Assembly: GCF_965223525.1 (NCBI RefSeq)
Contig: NZ_CBDCWX010000005.1
Location: 2,604,001 to 2,668,000, forward strand
DNA length: 64,000 nt
Origin: Leptofilum sp965223525
GTDB lineage: Bacteria; Chloroflexota; Anaerolineae; Promineifilales; Promineifilaceae
Reading direction: 5' to 3'
Made by a program: the position numbers and the translations under genes. The notes under the pieces are model-generated. The model ran no database searches. It was given only the letters and a program-made list of their open reading frames with translations, and had not been told where the DNA came from. This document shows, in pieces, positions 17,386 to 28,186 of the stretch; within the stretch, counting starts at the first letter, position 1, and the number at the start of each line of letters is the position of its first letter.

Positions 17386-18642
17386 ATGTCTGCAAATGAA
17401 AAAACGGTGCTGCTTCTAACCACCCCCCAAAGTTACCGGGCTGACGCTTTTGTGTCTGCGGCGCGTCAATTGGGTATTGCATTGGTCGTAGGAGTAGATT
17501 TGCCGGAATCACTAGCCGCTCAATGGGGTGTCCAGCTTCATTTGGACTTTAGCCAGCCAGAAACGGCCGTTACCCACATCATTGAGTTTGCCAAGAAACG
17601 GCCGTTAGCCGCCATCATTCCCGTAGACGATGCCGGAGCAGTGCTGGCAGCCCGTGCCAGCCGGGAACTGGGCTTGCCGCACAACAACGTGGCGGCAGCC
17701 GAGGCGGCACGGGACAAACACCAAATGCGGCAGATGCTGGCGGCGGCTGGTGTGAACTCCCCAAAATTCAAACGATTTTCTCTTGATGATCCACTATCTG
17801 AGATGAACGCGCAGGTTTTGGCCGAGATTGGTTTTCCTTGCGTGGTGAAGCCGCTATACCTGAACGGCAGCCGTGGCGTGATGCGAGCCAACGATGCCAC
17901 AGAGCTGGCAGCGGTTGTATCTCGGCTGCGAGGAATGTTGCCGAGCGGTGCCGACTTTTTAGTGGAAAGCTATTTGCCTGGGGTGGAGGTGGCGTTGGAG
18001 GGAGTGTTGGAAAACGGCCGTCTCCATCCCCTCGCCATTTTTGACAAGCCAGACCCGCTGGAAGGCCCCTTTTTTGAAGAGACAATCTACATGACGCCCT
18101 CCTGCCTGCCAGATGAAGTACAGCAGCAAATTGTGGAAACGGCCGCTGCCGGGGCGGCGGCGTTGGGCTTGCAGCTAGGTTCGGTTCATGCAGAACTGCG
18201 GGTAAATGAGGCTGGTGCGTGGATTGTGGAGGTGAACGGCCGTTCCATCGGCGGCCTCTGCTCCCAAACGCTCCGGTTTGACATGGGTCTTTCTTTAGAA
18301 GAGCTGATTTTGCGGCAAGCGACGGGCTTGCCCGTAAGCCATTTGCAGCGGGAGCAGCAGGCCAGCGGCGTGATGATGATTCCCATTCCCCACGGCGGCA
18401 TTTTGCGCGGCGTTCGCGGCGTCGCTGCGGCGCAAGCCATCCCCGGCGTGGATGAAGTGACGATTACCGCACCGCTCAACAATCGTCTCGTCCCCTTGCC
18501 AGAAGGCGAAAGCTACCTCGGCTTTATCTTCGCCACGGGCAACGCTCCTGCCGAGGTGGAAAACGCACTGCGCCAGGCGCACGCGCAGCTAAATTTTCAA
18601 ATTGATGAGGAGATTCGGTTGGCGGTAATCGGTAATCAGTGA
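17386..18642 (+). CDS. ATP-grasp domain enzyme
   Basis: A 418-residue ATP-grasp ligase. The frame is open from 17272, but the region before MSANEKTVLLLTT has no conserved look, and a TACAAT box at 17374-17379 sits just ahead, which would make a nearly leaderless message. Residues 1-100 form the preATP-grasp domain (IPVDDAGAVLAARASRELGLP). The ATP-grasp core has KHQMRQMLAAAGV, FPCVVKPLYLNGSRGV, DFLVESYLPGVEVALEG and IVEVNGRSIGG. The family joins an amino acid or carboxylate to an amine; the substrate is not evident. A different ligase such as a peptide or lysine-type ligase cannot be excluded. Confidence 0.8.
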   Translation: MSANEKTVLLLTTPQSYRADAFVSAARQLGIALVVGVDLPESLAAQWGVQLHLDFSQPETAVTHIIEFAKKRPLAAIIPVDDAGAVLAARASRELGLPHNNVAAAEAARDKHQMRQMLAAAGVNSPKFKRFSLDDPLSEMNAQVLAEIGFPCVVKPLYLNGSRGVMRANDATELAAVVSRLRGMLPSGADFLVESYLPGVEVALEGVLENGRLHPLAIFDKPDPLEGPFFEETIYMTPSCLPDEVQQQIVETAAAGAAALGLQLGSVHAELRVNEAGAWIVEVNGRSIGGLCSQTLRFDMGLSLEELILRQATGLPVSHLQREQQASGVMMIPIPHGGILRGVRGVAAAQAIPGVDEVTITAPLNNRLVPLPEGESYLGFIFATGNAPAEVENALRQAHAQLNFQIDEEIRLAVIGNQ

Positions 18643-18690
18643 ACGGTAAACGGTAATCGGTTTAGGGATTACCGATAACGGATTACCAAT
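18622..18690. repeat. GGTAATCGG inverted repeat between convergent genes
   Basis: Runs of GGTAATCGGT with GAACGGTAA fill the end of the ATP-grasp gene and the gap, followed by the inverse form GATTACCGATAACGGATTACC at its core. The two arms can pair into a long imperfect hairpin and lie between converging stop codons. A related copy is at 44201-44275. Confidence 0.7.
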
Positions 18691-18995
18691 TACTTTTTGC
18701 GTGGTGCGGCAGTAGGCGGCGTCCAATCTTCCGGCATTTGGGCACCTGCACCGAAGAAGAACTCATCCATTTGCTCAAACAGAAAGTCGTTAGACCGGGG
18801 ATCGGCCAGGTTGAGGCCGTAATGGTTGATGAGGATGGTGGATTGCTGCTGCCACATATCCCATGCTTGCCCAGAGATTTCATTGTAGATGCGTTCGCCA
18901 AGTGGGCCGGGAAACGGCCGTCGCGGCAATGCCTCTAATTCACGATTCAGCTTGGCACAGTGAACGACAGTGATTGTTTTTTCGTAACGAGCCAT
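18690..18995 (-). CDS. yggX: YggX-family Fe(II)-trafficking protein
   Basis: A 101-residue protein matching the YggX family, which protects iron-sulfur clusters and takes part in ferrous iron handling. VHCAKLNRELEALP near the N-terminus carries the conserved Cys; PFPGPLGERIYNEISGQAW, the STILINHYGLNL block and EQMDEFFFG follow in the expected order. The enterobacterial protein is about 91 residues, so this one has a short C-terminal extension. Given the many Fe-S proteins encoded at 20-33 kb the function fits, but the genes are not in an operon. Confidence 0.9.
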   Translation of the reverse strand: MARYEKTITVVHCAKLNRELEALPRRPFPGPLGERIYNEISGQAWDMWQQQSTILINHYGLNLADPRSNDFLFEQMDEFFFGAGAQMPEDWTPPTAAPRKK

Positions 18996-19083
18996 AAGGC
19001 CCCCTTAATTTCATTTGCTGATTTCTAATGTATCTAATCGTAATTCGACAACCATAAATCGTCAATTTTTAGGTGAGTGAGCT

Positions 19084-20025
19084 TTGCGCGTTTTATTTTT
19101 TGGCATGTTAGGCTCGTTGACACGGCGGCCGCTGGCGGCTTTGTTGGCAACGGGCGTTGACCTTTGTGGCCTGGTGCTTCCTGCCGAAATGGTGCCACCG
19201 TTTGAGTTGGTGGATAACGGCCGTTCCCAAACCCCCATCACGCTAATCCACCCCCAGCCACACATCCAAAACCTGCTCCAGAGTAGCCAAACGGCCTCAC
19301 CGCTGGCATTGGCTGCCAGTTTCAACGTGCCTGCTTTTGCCGTGCGCCAGTTAGCTGCGCCCGAGACGATTGCTACCTTACTTGCCTTGCAGCCCGACCT
19401 TATTTGCGTCTCCTGTTTTCCGCATTTGCTGCCGCCAGAAATTTTGCAACTGCCCCGCTTGGGCTGCCTGAATGTGCATCCCTCGCTGCTGCCCCGCTTT
19501 CGTGGGCCCGCACCACTCTTTTGGGCATTGCGGGCGGGCGTAGCGCAAACGGGCGTGACGATTCATTTTATGGATGAAAACTTTGATACGGGGGATGTGG
19601 TTTTGCAACAGCCGTTTCCCCTTCCAGACGGTATTACCCATGCAGAATTAGAAGCAAAGTTGGCTCAGATAGGTGCAGAGTTACTGGTAGAAGCCGTGCA
19701 AAAGTTGGCACTTGGCGAACTGTCACGCCAGCCCCAACCAGCCGGGTTCACCAGCGATCCTTGGCCCACCGATGCAGATTTTGTTCTGGATTTAAGCTGG
19801 TCTGCCCGACGTGCCTACAACTTTATGCGCGGCACGATGAATTGGGAACGGCCGTATTTCATTGAGATTACAGGCAGGCGGATTTGGTTAGAAACGGCCG
19901 TTGCTTACCAACCAAATGCTCAGCAAAACGAGATTGTTCTCCAGCAAGGCAAGACGCTATTTTCCCAATTTTCACCAGGGATATTACAGGTTGTCATTTT
20001 ATCTGAGTCATCATTGGTAAACTAA
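19084..20025 (+). CDS. Methionyl-tRNA formyltransferase-like protein
   Basis: A 313-residue formyltransferase that should use 10-formyl-THF. The catalytic region reads CLNVHPSLLPRFRGPAP with the expected Asn and His, followed by GVTIHFMDENFDTGDVV with the catalytic Asp. The C-terminal third matches the Fmt C-terminal beta-barrel in position, with FMRGTMNW. The start is a TTG after GGTGAGTGA. Sequence drift from typical Fmt (FRGPAP for WRGAAP) leaves open another formyltransferase role, for example on a sugar nucleotide or amine. Confidence 0.7.
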   Translation: MRVLFFGMLGSLTRRPLAALLATGVDLCGLVLPAEMVPPFELVDNGRSQTPITLIHPQPHIQNLLQSSQTASPLALAASFNVPAFAVRQLAAPETIATLLALQPDLICVSCFPHLLPPEILQLPRLGCLNVHPSLLPRFRGPAPLFWALRAGVAQTGVTIHFMDENFDTGDVVLQQPFPLPDGITHAELEAKLAQIGAELLVEAVQKLALGELSRQPQPAGFTSDPWPTDADFVLDLSWSARRAYNFMRGTMNWERPYFIEITGRRIWLETAVAYQPNAQQNEIVLQQGKTLFSQFSPGILQVVILSESSLVN

Positions 20026-20136
20026 TATATCTCAGCTACAATTGTCACAAACCACCCAATCCTTTGTCGCAACCCCGTTTGGCTTACCCCACAATTTTTG
20101 AGCCAGATTAGGCGACGAACCGCTAAGGAGTGACCT

Positions 20137-21873
20137 GTGACCACTGCTGCGCCACCTGTTGATTTGACGTTGCTCACCCGGCTGTTGGAAAGATACAACG
20201 GCCGTTCCCGCGAAGCCCTTCTCCCATTTTTACACCAAGCTCAAGAAATTTATGGCTGGCTGCCGCCCGAAGTGCAGGAAGCCATCGGCAAAACGCTGCG
20301 CGTGCCCCTAGCCGACATACACGGCGTCATTGAGTTTTACACCATGCTGTACAACAAGCCGACAGCACGCCAGGTGATTCGCGTTTGTGAAGATTTGGCC
20401 TGCAGCCAGGAAGGGAGCCACGCCGTCATTCAGGCCATCAGCGAGGCAACCGGGTTGGAACCGGGTGAAACAGACGCCGATTGTAGCCTGACATTTGAAG
20501 CAGTGCCCTGCCTGGGCATGTGTGAACACGCCCCCTGCGCCCTAAACGGTGAACGCCCCGCAGGCAGCCTAACGGCCGAAAACGTGCCAGACTTTTTAGC
20601 CAATAACTTGCCAGAAGTAAGAGCGCGGCCACGGGGCGGCCCATTCATTAAGCTGGCACGTGTGGGCAAAATCAATCCCGCTAGTTTGGTAGATTATGAA
20701 GCCCATGCAGGCTACACCGGCTTGCGTAAAGCGGTGGATATGACCCCAGAACAGCTTATCGAAATGGTAGACAGCTTTGCCATTTTGGGGCGTGGTGGAG
20801 CCATGTTCCCCCTCGGCCGCAAATGGTTTTTTACCCGTGGGGCTTCCGACGATCCGCGTAAAAAGCATATCGTCGTCAACGCCGACGAAAGCGAACCTGG
20901 CACTTTCAAAGACCGCTGCCTAATGGAAGAAGACCCCTTTGCCGTAATTGAAGCGATGACGATTGCCGCTTACGCCGTCGGTGCCGAAAATGGCTGGATT
21001 TTTGTGCGAGGCGAATATCCTCGCGCCCATAACCGTCTGCACCACGCCGTGGATGAGGCGATGAAGGCGGGCTATCTGGGACAAAATATTCTGGGCAAAA
21101 AAGGGTTTAACTTTACGGTTCATGTCCGTCTGGGCGCGGGTGCTTACATTTGTGGTGAGGAGACGGCACTATTTGAGGCCATCGAGGGCAAACGGGGCTT
21201 TCCACGCATGAAACCGCCATATCCCACGACGCACGGGCTGTTTGGTCAGCCAACGGCCGTCAACAACGTAGAAACCCTCGTCGCCATGTTAGCCGCCCTC
21301 ACCATCGGCGAAGCCTCTTGGAACATGATTGGCTCAAAGGAATCACCCGGCACCAAGCTGTTTTGCCTCAGTGGCGATGTAGCTGACCCTGGCATTTATG
21401 AAGTGCCATTTGGCCTCACCATCCGTAACCTGATTGGCATGGCAGGCGGTGTGCCCAACGGCAAAGCGGTGCAGGCCGTGCTGATGGGCGGAGCAGCCGG
21501 GGTCTTCATTGGGTCAGACAAGCTGGACACGCCGCTCACCTACGAAGATGCTCAGGCGGCAGGCATCCCCCTTGGCTCTGGCGTGATTATGGTTTTCGAT
21601 GAAACGGCCGATCTCCGCCAACACCTATTAGAACTGGCCCACTTTTTTGCCCACGAAAGCTGCGGCAAATGCTTCCCCTGCCAAATCGGCACCCAACGGC
21701 AGCTAGAAATTTTAGACCGCATTGCCCACAACGGCGGCCCGCGCCCCAGCGACAAGCAAACCTTGCTCGATGTGGGTTTTACCATGACGGAAACTTCGCT
21801 GTGCGGTCTGGGGCAAACGGCCGCTTCCGCCATCGTTAGTGCCATTGAGCTGTGGCCGGAATTGGTTGAATAG
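20137..21873 (+). CDS. Fused NuoE-NuoF-type diaphorase subunit
   Basis: A 578-residue fusion. Residues 1-160 are a NuoE-like thioredoxin-fold [2Fe-2S] domain, with CEDLAC and CLGMC supplying four Cys. Residues 170-578 are a NuoF-like flavoprotein: VNADESEPGTFKDR, GAGAYICGEETALFEAIEG, and ESCGKCFPC plus a later SLCGLG for a [4Fe-4S] cluster. The glycine-rich FMN/NADH loop reads GRGGAMFPLG where the family has GRGGAGFPTG, so nucleotide binding may be altered. It opens the formate dehydrogenase region. AAGGAG precedes the GTG start. Electrons should pass between NAD(H) and formate dehydrogenase partners, if the flavin site works. Confidence 0.85.
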   Translation: MTTAAPPVDLTLLTRLLERYNGRSREALLPFLHQAQEIYGWLPPEVQEAIGKTLRVPLADIHGVIEFYTMLYNKPTARQVIRVCEDLACSQEGSHAVIQAISEATGLEPGETDADCSLTFEAVPCLGMCEHAPCALNGERPAGSLTAENVPDFLANNLPEVRARPRGGPFIKLARVGKINPASLVDYEAHAGYTGLRKAVDMTPEQLIEMVDSFAILGRGGAMFPLGRKWFFTRGASDDPRKKHIVVNADESEPGTFKDRCLMEEDPFAVIEAMTIAAYAVGAENGWIFVRGEYPRAHNRLHHAVDEAMKAGYLGQNILGKKGFNFTVHVRLGAGAYICGEETALFEAIEGKRGFPRMKPPYPTTHGLFGQPTAVNNVETLVAMLAALTIGEASWNMIGSKESPGTKLFCLSGDVADPGIYEVPFGLTIRNLIGMAGGVPNGKAVQAVLMGGAAGVFIGSDKLDTPLTYEDAQAAGIPLGSGVIMVFDETADLRQHLLELAHFFAHESCGKCFPCQIGTQRQLEILDRIAHNGGPRPSDKQTLLDVGFTMTETSLCGLGQTAASAIVSAIELWPELVE

Positions 21874-21918
21874 CCTGAGGCTTATGCACTTTAGGAATTA
21901 AAGTCGGCAACAATTTGG

Positions 21919-21978
21919 GGTAGGGGCAGACCCCCGTGTCTGCCCGAATTGGGGCGCACACGGGGATGCGCCCCTACC
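21919..21978. repeat. 60-base element with inverted ends
   Basis: GGTAGGGGC (21919-21927) and GCCCCTACC (21970-21978) bound an internal hairpin built on GGGCAGAC and GTCTGCCC. The sequence has the look of the small GGGGCAGACCCCCGTGTCTG intergenic elements found in several phyla. It lies between the NuoE-NuoF gene and fdhD and may separate two transcription units. Confidence 0.65.
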
Positions 21979-22020
21979 AATACTCGATTTATTAAAAACT
22001 AACAGCCTCATGAATCAGGT

Positions 22021-22839
22021 GTGAACGTGACAAATAACGGCAGCCGCCCAACCATCATCGAAACAGCAGCAGGGGTTCAGCCCACGCAGTACATTTCTTT
22101 GGGTGCAGGCGACCCCAAAGATGTGGCTGGCTGGGTGGTGGAAGAAGCCCAAATTTGCATTTCGGTGAATGGTGATGAGCTGGCCACCTTCATGGCCTCG
22201 CCGCGTGATCTGGAAGCGATGGCCGTTGGTTTTCTAGCCAACGAAGGCATCATTCAGCATCCCGATGAGATTCGCCACCTGCATCTTTCAAAGAACAACT
22301 GTGTGGACGTATGGCTGCACGACACAAATTTTGAGAAACCACGCAAATTTATCATCACCGCTGGCTGCGGCGGTGGCGTGACCTTTGATGATTTATCCGG
22401 TGAGCATGAGCCGTTAACGGCAGACTTAGCGGCGACGACAGAGCAATTGGCAGAGTTGATGCGGCAGACCCATTTGGCGGCTGCGTTGTACCAACAGGCA
22501 CGGGGAATTCATACGGCCGTTCTTGCCACCCCCTCCCAAATTTTGCTGCAAACGGAAGACATTGGCCGCCACAACTGCCTGGACAAGCTGTGCGGGGCAG
22601 CATTGTTGGCTGGATTGGACACTGAGGGGAAGATATTGTTGTCGAGCGGCCGTATTTCCAGCGAAATGATCAACAAGGCCCGGCGGCTGGGTACACCCAT
22701 CGTCTGTTCCCGCACTTCACCAACCAGCCTGTCTGTAGCTTTGGCCAACGCTTGGAACATTACATTGGTCGCTTACCTGCGCCAAAATCGGATGCGAATT
22801 TACACCCACTCAAGTCGAATTCTGGATGAAAAGGATTAG
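22021..22839 (+). CDS. fdhD: Formate dehydrogenase sulfur-carrier protein FdhD
   Basis: A 272-residue FdhD protein, needed to hand sulfur from the cysteine desulfurase to the molybdenum or tungsten cofactor so that formate dehydrogenase becomes active. GDELATFMASPRDLEAMAVGFLANEGII, the Cys loop TAGCGGGVTF, the TEDIGRHNCLDKLCG block and LLSSGRISSEM are the family motifs. The loop holds one Cys, as in some bacterial and archaeal members, whereas the E. coli protein has two. GTG start at 22021 (a second GTG at 22027 is possible). Its place in the gene cluster supports activity of one or both formate dehydrogenases here. Confidence 0.92.
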   Translation: MNVTNNGSRPTIIETAAGVQPTQYISLGAGDPKDVAGWVVEEAQICISVNGDELATFMASPRDLEAMAVGFLANEGIIQHPDEIRHLHLSKNNCVDVWLHDTNFEKPRKFIITAGCGGGVTFDDLSGEHEPLTADLAATTEQLAELMRQTHLAAALYQQARGIHTAVLATPSQILLQTEDIGRHNCLDKLCGAALLAGLDTEGKILLSSGRISSEMINKARRLGTPIVCSRTSPTSLSVALANAWNITLVAYLRQNRMRIYTHSSRILDEKD

Positions 22840-22844
22840 TTTCC

Positions 22845-23359
22845 ATGACCACACCACATCCCAGCGGCGACGAACGGTATGCCGCCATTGACCTCACCAT
22901 GAAGCGGTTCAAGTATGAAAAAGATGCCTTGCTAGAAGTACTCAACGCTGCTCAAGAAACCTTTGGCTACCTCTCCGAAGACCTGCTCATCTACATTTCG
23001 CAGCAGCTACATCTGCCTCTCATTCGCGTTTACGGTGTAGCCACCTTTTACCATATGTTCACCTTTGAGCCGCTAGGGGAACACAACGCCATCGTCTGCA
23101 CCGGCACCGTTTGCCACGTTAAAGGCTCCGACCAAATTGTTAAAACCATTGCCGAAGCGTTTAAGATTGAATCTGGCGAGACTACCCCAGATGGGTTCCT
23201 GAGTCTGACCGCTGCTCGCTGCATTGGCAGTTGCGGCTTGGCTCCCGTGGCCGTGCTGGATGGCAAAGTGATGGGCAAAGAAACGCCGCAGGGTATGTTG
23301 CGACGCATCGAGGAAATGGTTTCCATGTCCAGAAGAAAGCAACCTGTAGGGAGCCAATC

Positions 23360-23363
<4 letters not shown>
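22845..23363 (+). CDS. NuoE/HoxE-like [2Fe-2S] subunit
   Basis: A 172-residue thioredoxin-like [2Fe-2S] protein. A four-helix N-terminal part (LLEVLNAAQETFGYL, VYGVATFYHMF) leads to the cluster domain with CTGTVC and CIGSC. In NAD-linked formate dehydrogenases and bidirectional hydrogenases this subunit pairs with the flavin subunit. It starts five bases after fdhD and its stop overlaps the ATG of the next gene, so fdhD and the two diaphorase genes form one operon. Confidence 0.88.
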
Positions 23364-25057
<1,694 letters not shown>

Positions 25058-25059
25058 AG

Positions 25060-25092
25060 TATGTGACAGTCACTTCAAAAGTGACTGTCACA
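25060..25092. repeat. 15-bp palindrome between hoxF-like gene and fdhA1
   Basis: ATGTGACAGTCACTT (25060-25074) pairs exactly with AAGTGACTGTCACAT (25078-25092) around a three-base loop. It starts two bases after the flavoprotein stop codon and lies 53 bases before the formate dehydrogenase start. It belongs to the GTGACAGTCAC family. No T-run follows, so processing, message stability or partial termination are all possible. Confidence 0.75.
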
Positions 25093-25145
25093 TTGATGCA
25101 AAAAACTTTTGGTTCTGGCTTGTCCAGATTAGGAAGCAACATAAA

Positions 25146-28028
25146 ATGATTACGCTAACGATTGACGGCAAGACGGTCTCTGTGCCATCTGGCACTACCG
25201 TCATCGAGGCCGCGCACGCCACCGGCATTGAGGTGCCGCATCTTTGTTACCATCCAGAGCTGTCGGTGTCTGGCGGCTGCCGCATGTGCATGGTGGAGGT
25301 GAACGATTGGCCCGCACCCGTGGCGAGCTGCGGCTTACAGTGTGAAGATGGGATGCAAATTCGCACCCAAAGCAGCCAGCTAACAGACCTGCGCCACGAT
25401 GTGATCGATCTCTTTGTGGCCGAACATCCGCTGGATTGCGTCACCTGCGATAAGGCAGGCACCTGCTCGCTGCAAGATTATGCTTACCAGTACGGCGTCA
25501 CCGAAACGAGCCACGACTTTGAAATCGGCCGGACTTTGTACCAGGACGACAATCCATTTTTTATACGTGACCATCAGTACTGTATTTTATGCGGCCGTTG
25601 CGAGCGCGTCTGTCGGGAAGTGATTGGCGTTAACGCCATCGAGGTGGTGGGGCGCGGCTTTACCAGCCATGTAGCCACCCCGTTTGATGGCCCCATGCTC
25701 GACTCCTCCTGCGTTTTTTGCGGCACTTGTGTGCAGATGTGTCCGACGGCCGCACTCATGCCCGTCTCCCGCCTGGGCAAGGGGCGCGAGTGGGAGCTGG
25801 ATCATGCCAAAACCACCTGCGGTTACTGCGGTGTAGGCTGCCAAATCAGCTACGCCCGCAAAAATGGCGATATTTTGTACGCCGAAGGTGCTGCTGGCAA
25901 CTCCGTAAATGGCGAAACGCTATGCACCAAAGGGCGGTACGGTTGGGACTTTGCTACCCACAAAGACCGCCTCACCAGCCCCATGCTGCGCCGCGATTTG
26001 GCTTATGAAATGGGTCTCACCGATGAGCCATGGGAACTGCCTACCAAATCACCGCTGGCCGTCCGCAAACCAAAGGTGGAAGATAGCTTTGTGCCGATTG
26101 GCTGGGACACTGCCTTGAAGCTGGTGGGTGAAAAGTTTGCCGAAACCGCCAAAACACACGGCCCGGATGCGTTCATGGGTTTGGCCTCAGCCCGCTGCAC
26201 CAATGAAGACAATTACATCTTCCAAAAATTTATGCGGGCGGGCATTGGCACGAATAATCTGGATCATTGCGCCCGTCTCTGACACAGCTCAACCGTTGCA
26301 GGCCTCGTGAAGGCCTTCGGAAGTGGGGCAATGAGTAACTCAATCGCAGAAATTCGGGATGCGGACTGCATTTTTATTACTGGCTCAAATACGGCCGAAT
26401 CCCATCCCGTCATCAGTTACGAAGTGGTGCGGGCGGTGCAGGGCGGCGCCAATCTCATCATCGTGGACCCGCGACGCATCCCGCTGGTGGATCACGCCAC
26501 GCTGTTCTTGCAAATCAAGCCGGGTACAGACATTTACGTCTTTCTGGCGATTATGCACGTCATCATCCGGGATGGATTGGCAGATGAAGATTTCATTGCG
26601 GCGCGGACAGAAGGGTATGAAGCGTTCCGTGATGTGGTGAAAGCGTACACGCCGGAGATGGCTTCGTTGGAGTCGGGGGTTCCTGTGGAACTCATTGAGC
26701 AGGCGGCGCGGATTTATGCGACGGGTGAACGGGTAGACGGTCGTTCCAAACACAACTCTCCACGCGGCCACAGCGGTATTTTTTACGCCATGGGCATCAC
26801 CCAGCGCAGCAACGGCACCGACATGGTGATGACACTGGCCAATCTAGCTATGCTGTGCGGGCAGGTGGGCAAGCCGTCCACCGGGGTGAATCCGCTGCGG
26901 GGCCAGGCCAACGTGCAGGGCGCGTGCGACCTGGGCTGTTTGGTCAACGTCTACCCTGGCTACCAGGCTGTCACCGATGATGCCAAGCGACAGGCCATTG
27001 CCAAATCGTGGCAGGTGGAGTCGCTGCCGGGTCAGATTGGGTTAACCATCGTGGAAGCGATGCACGCCGCGCATGAGGGCAAGGTGCGGGCCATGTACGT
27101 GATGGGCGAAAACCCGATGATGTCTGACCCCAACACCACCCATGTCGAGGCGGCCATTCGCAAACTGGACTTTTTGGTGGTGCAAGACATCTTCCTGAAC
27201 GAAACGGGGCAGTTGGCCCATCTGCTGCTGCCTGCGGCCTCTTCGCTGGAGAAGCACGGCACTTTCACCAACACGGAGCGGCGCGTGCAGCGCATCCAGC
27301 CTATCTTGCCCTCGCCCGGTGAAGCGTGGCCGGACTGGAAAATTACGGCCGAAATTGCCGCCCACTTTGATGCGGCGATGGGCATTGACCGGGGCGACCC
27401 GAACTATTGGCGGTATGAGGATACGGCCGAAATCTTCGACGAACTAACAGAAGTCACACCGATTTATGCGGGGATGGGTTATGACAGATTGACTGATTTC
27501 GGTTTGCAATGGCCTTGCCCCACGCCAGATCATCCCGGTACGCCGATTTTGCACACCGAAGCGTTTGCGCGTGGCTTGGGCAAATTCCACGCCATTGAAG
27601 CCAAAGACCCGGCCGAGCAGACGGACGAGGAGTATCCGCTCATTTTGACAACGGGGCGGGTGCTGTATCATTACCACACCGGCACACAAACGCGGCGCAG
27701 TGGCCCACTGGATTGGCGCGAGCCGCGCGGCTACGTGGAAATCAACGCGGTGGATGCGGCAGCGATCCAGCTTGAGGATAATCAGGCGGTGGTCATCAAA
27801 AGTCGGCGGGGCGAGGTGCGTACCAAAGCGCAAATTAGCGCCGATGTACCGCCGGGGACGATTTTTCTGGCGTTCCACTGGCGTGAGGCTCCGGCCAACA
27901 TGCTGACGCAAGATTTTGCGCTTGATCCGGTGGCTAAGATACCCGAATATAAGGTAACGGCCGTTCGCATCGAAAATCCGCGTGCTAAGCTGCTGAAAAA
28001 ACGCGCGGCCAAAGAAAAAACACCATAA
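25146..28028 (+). CDS. fdhA: Formate dehydrogenase alpha subunit, selenoprotein
   Basis: Read as one 960-residue protein through the in-frame UGA at 26280-26282. It oxidises formate to CO2 (or the reverse) at a Mo/W-bis-MGD site. Order: [2Fe-2S] ferredoxin domain (CYHPEL, CRMC), a His-Cys [4Fe-4S] motif (HPLDCVTCDKAGTC), two [4Fe-4S] motifs (CILCGRCERVC, CVFCGTCVQMCP), the molybdopterin-family cluster (CGYCGVGC), then HCARL-Sec-HSSTVAGL. In E. coli FdhF the matching stretch is CARV-Sec-HGPSVAGL. Past the UGA the protein continues unbroken through GSGAMSNS, the catalytic Arg region NPLRGQANVQG and the C-terminal cofactor-binding domain. The cysteine paralogue at 30735 has Cys at this place. 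A hairpin just after the UGA fits a SECIS. Confidence 0.93.
26280..26320 (+). promoter_or_regulatory. Selenocysteine UGA and candidate bacterial SECIS hairpin
   Basis: The UGA at 26280-26282 is followed, after 17 bases, by AGGCCT (26300-26305), loop CGUGA, and AGGCCT (26311-26316), which pair as six GC-rich base pairs. G-C and G-U pairs can extend it below one mismatch. The loop contains a GU step, as SelB-binding bacterial SECIS loops do, and its distance from the UGA is in the usual range. A GTG at 26307 inside the loop is not a real start. Confidence 0.75.
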
Positions 28029-28128
28029 GTTGCTCTGGCTGTGGCCGGTGTCTTCACCGTGCCACTTGGCGGCACGGTCTGAAGACCCGGCCACAGCACC
28101 TTGATGGTTACAAAGAAAAAACACCATA
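28010..28128. repeat. Palindromic insertion flanked by an 18-bp direct repeat
   Basis: CAAAGAAAAAACACCATA occurs at 28010-28027, as the last codons of fdhA1, and again at 28111-28128. Between them lies a long hairpin: GCTGTGGCCGG (28038-28048) with CCGGCCACAGC (28087-28097), then GTCTTCA with TGAAGAC, then CCGTGCC with GGCACGG. The structure looks like an inserted palindrome that duplicated its target, or a slippage product. Confidence 0.75.
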
Positions 28129-28186
28129 GGTTTGTGTGTGAGTCAGATCCCTAACTGGCTCCCGCAAACGACAATACGATTCGACA

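Noticed and set aside
23231..23359. Longer N-terminus for the NuoF-like subunit
   Set aside because: It overlaps the conserved C-terminus of the NuoE-like gene; the ATGA overlap at 23360 and AGGGAG favour the shorter form.
26280..26307. Stop codon and new GTG start splitting fdhA1 into two genes
   Set aside because: The frame is continuous and the UGA lies exactly at the known Sec position, with a hairpin after it; the GTG sits in the hairpin loop.
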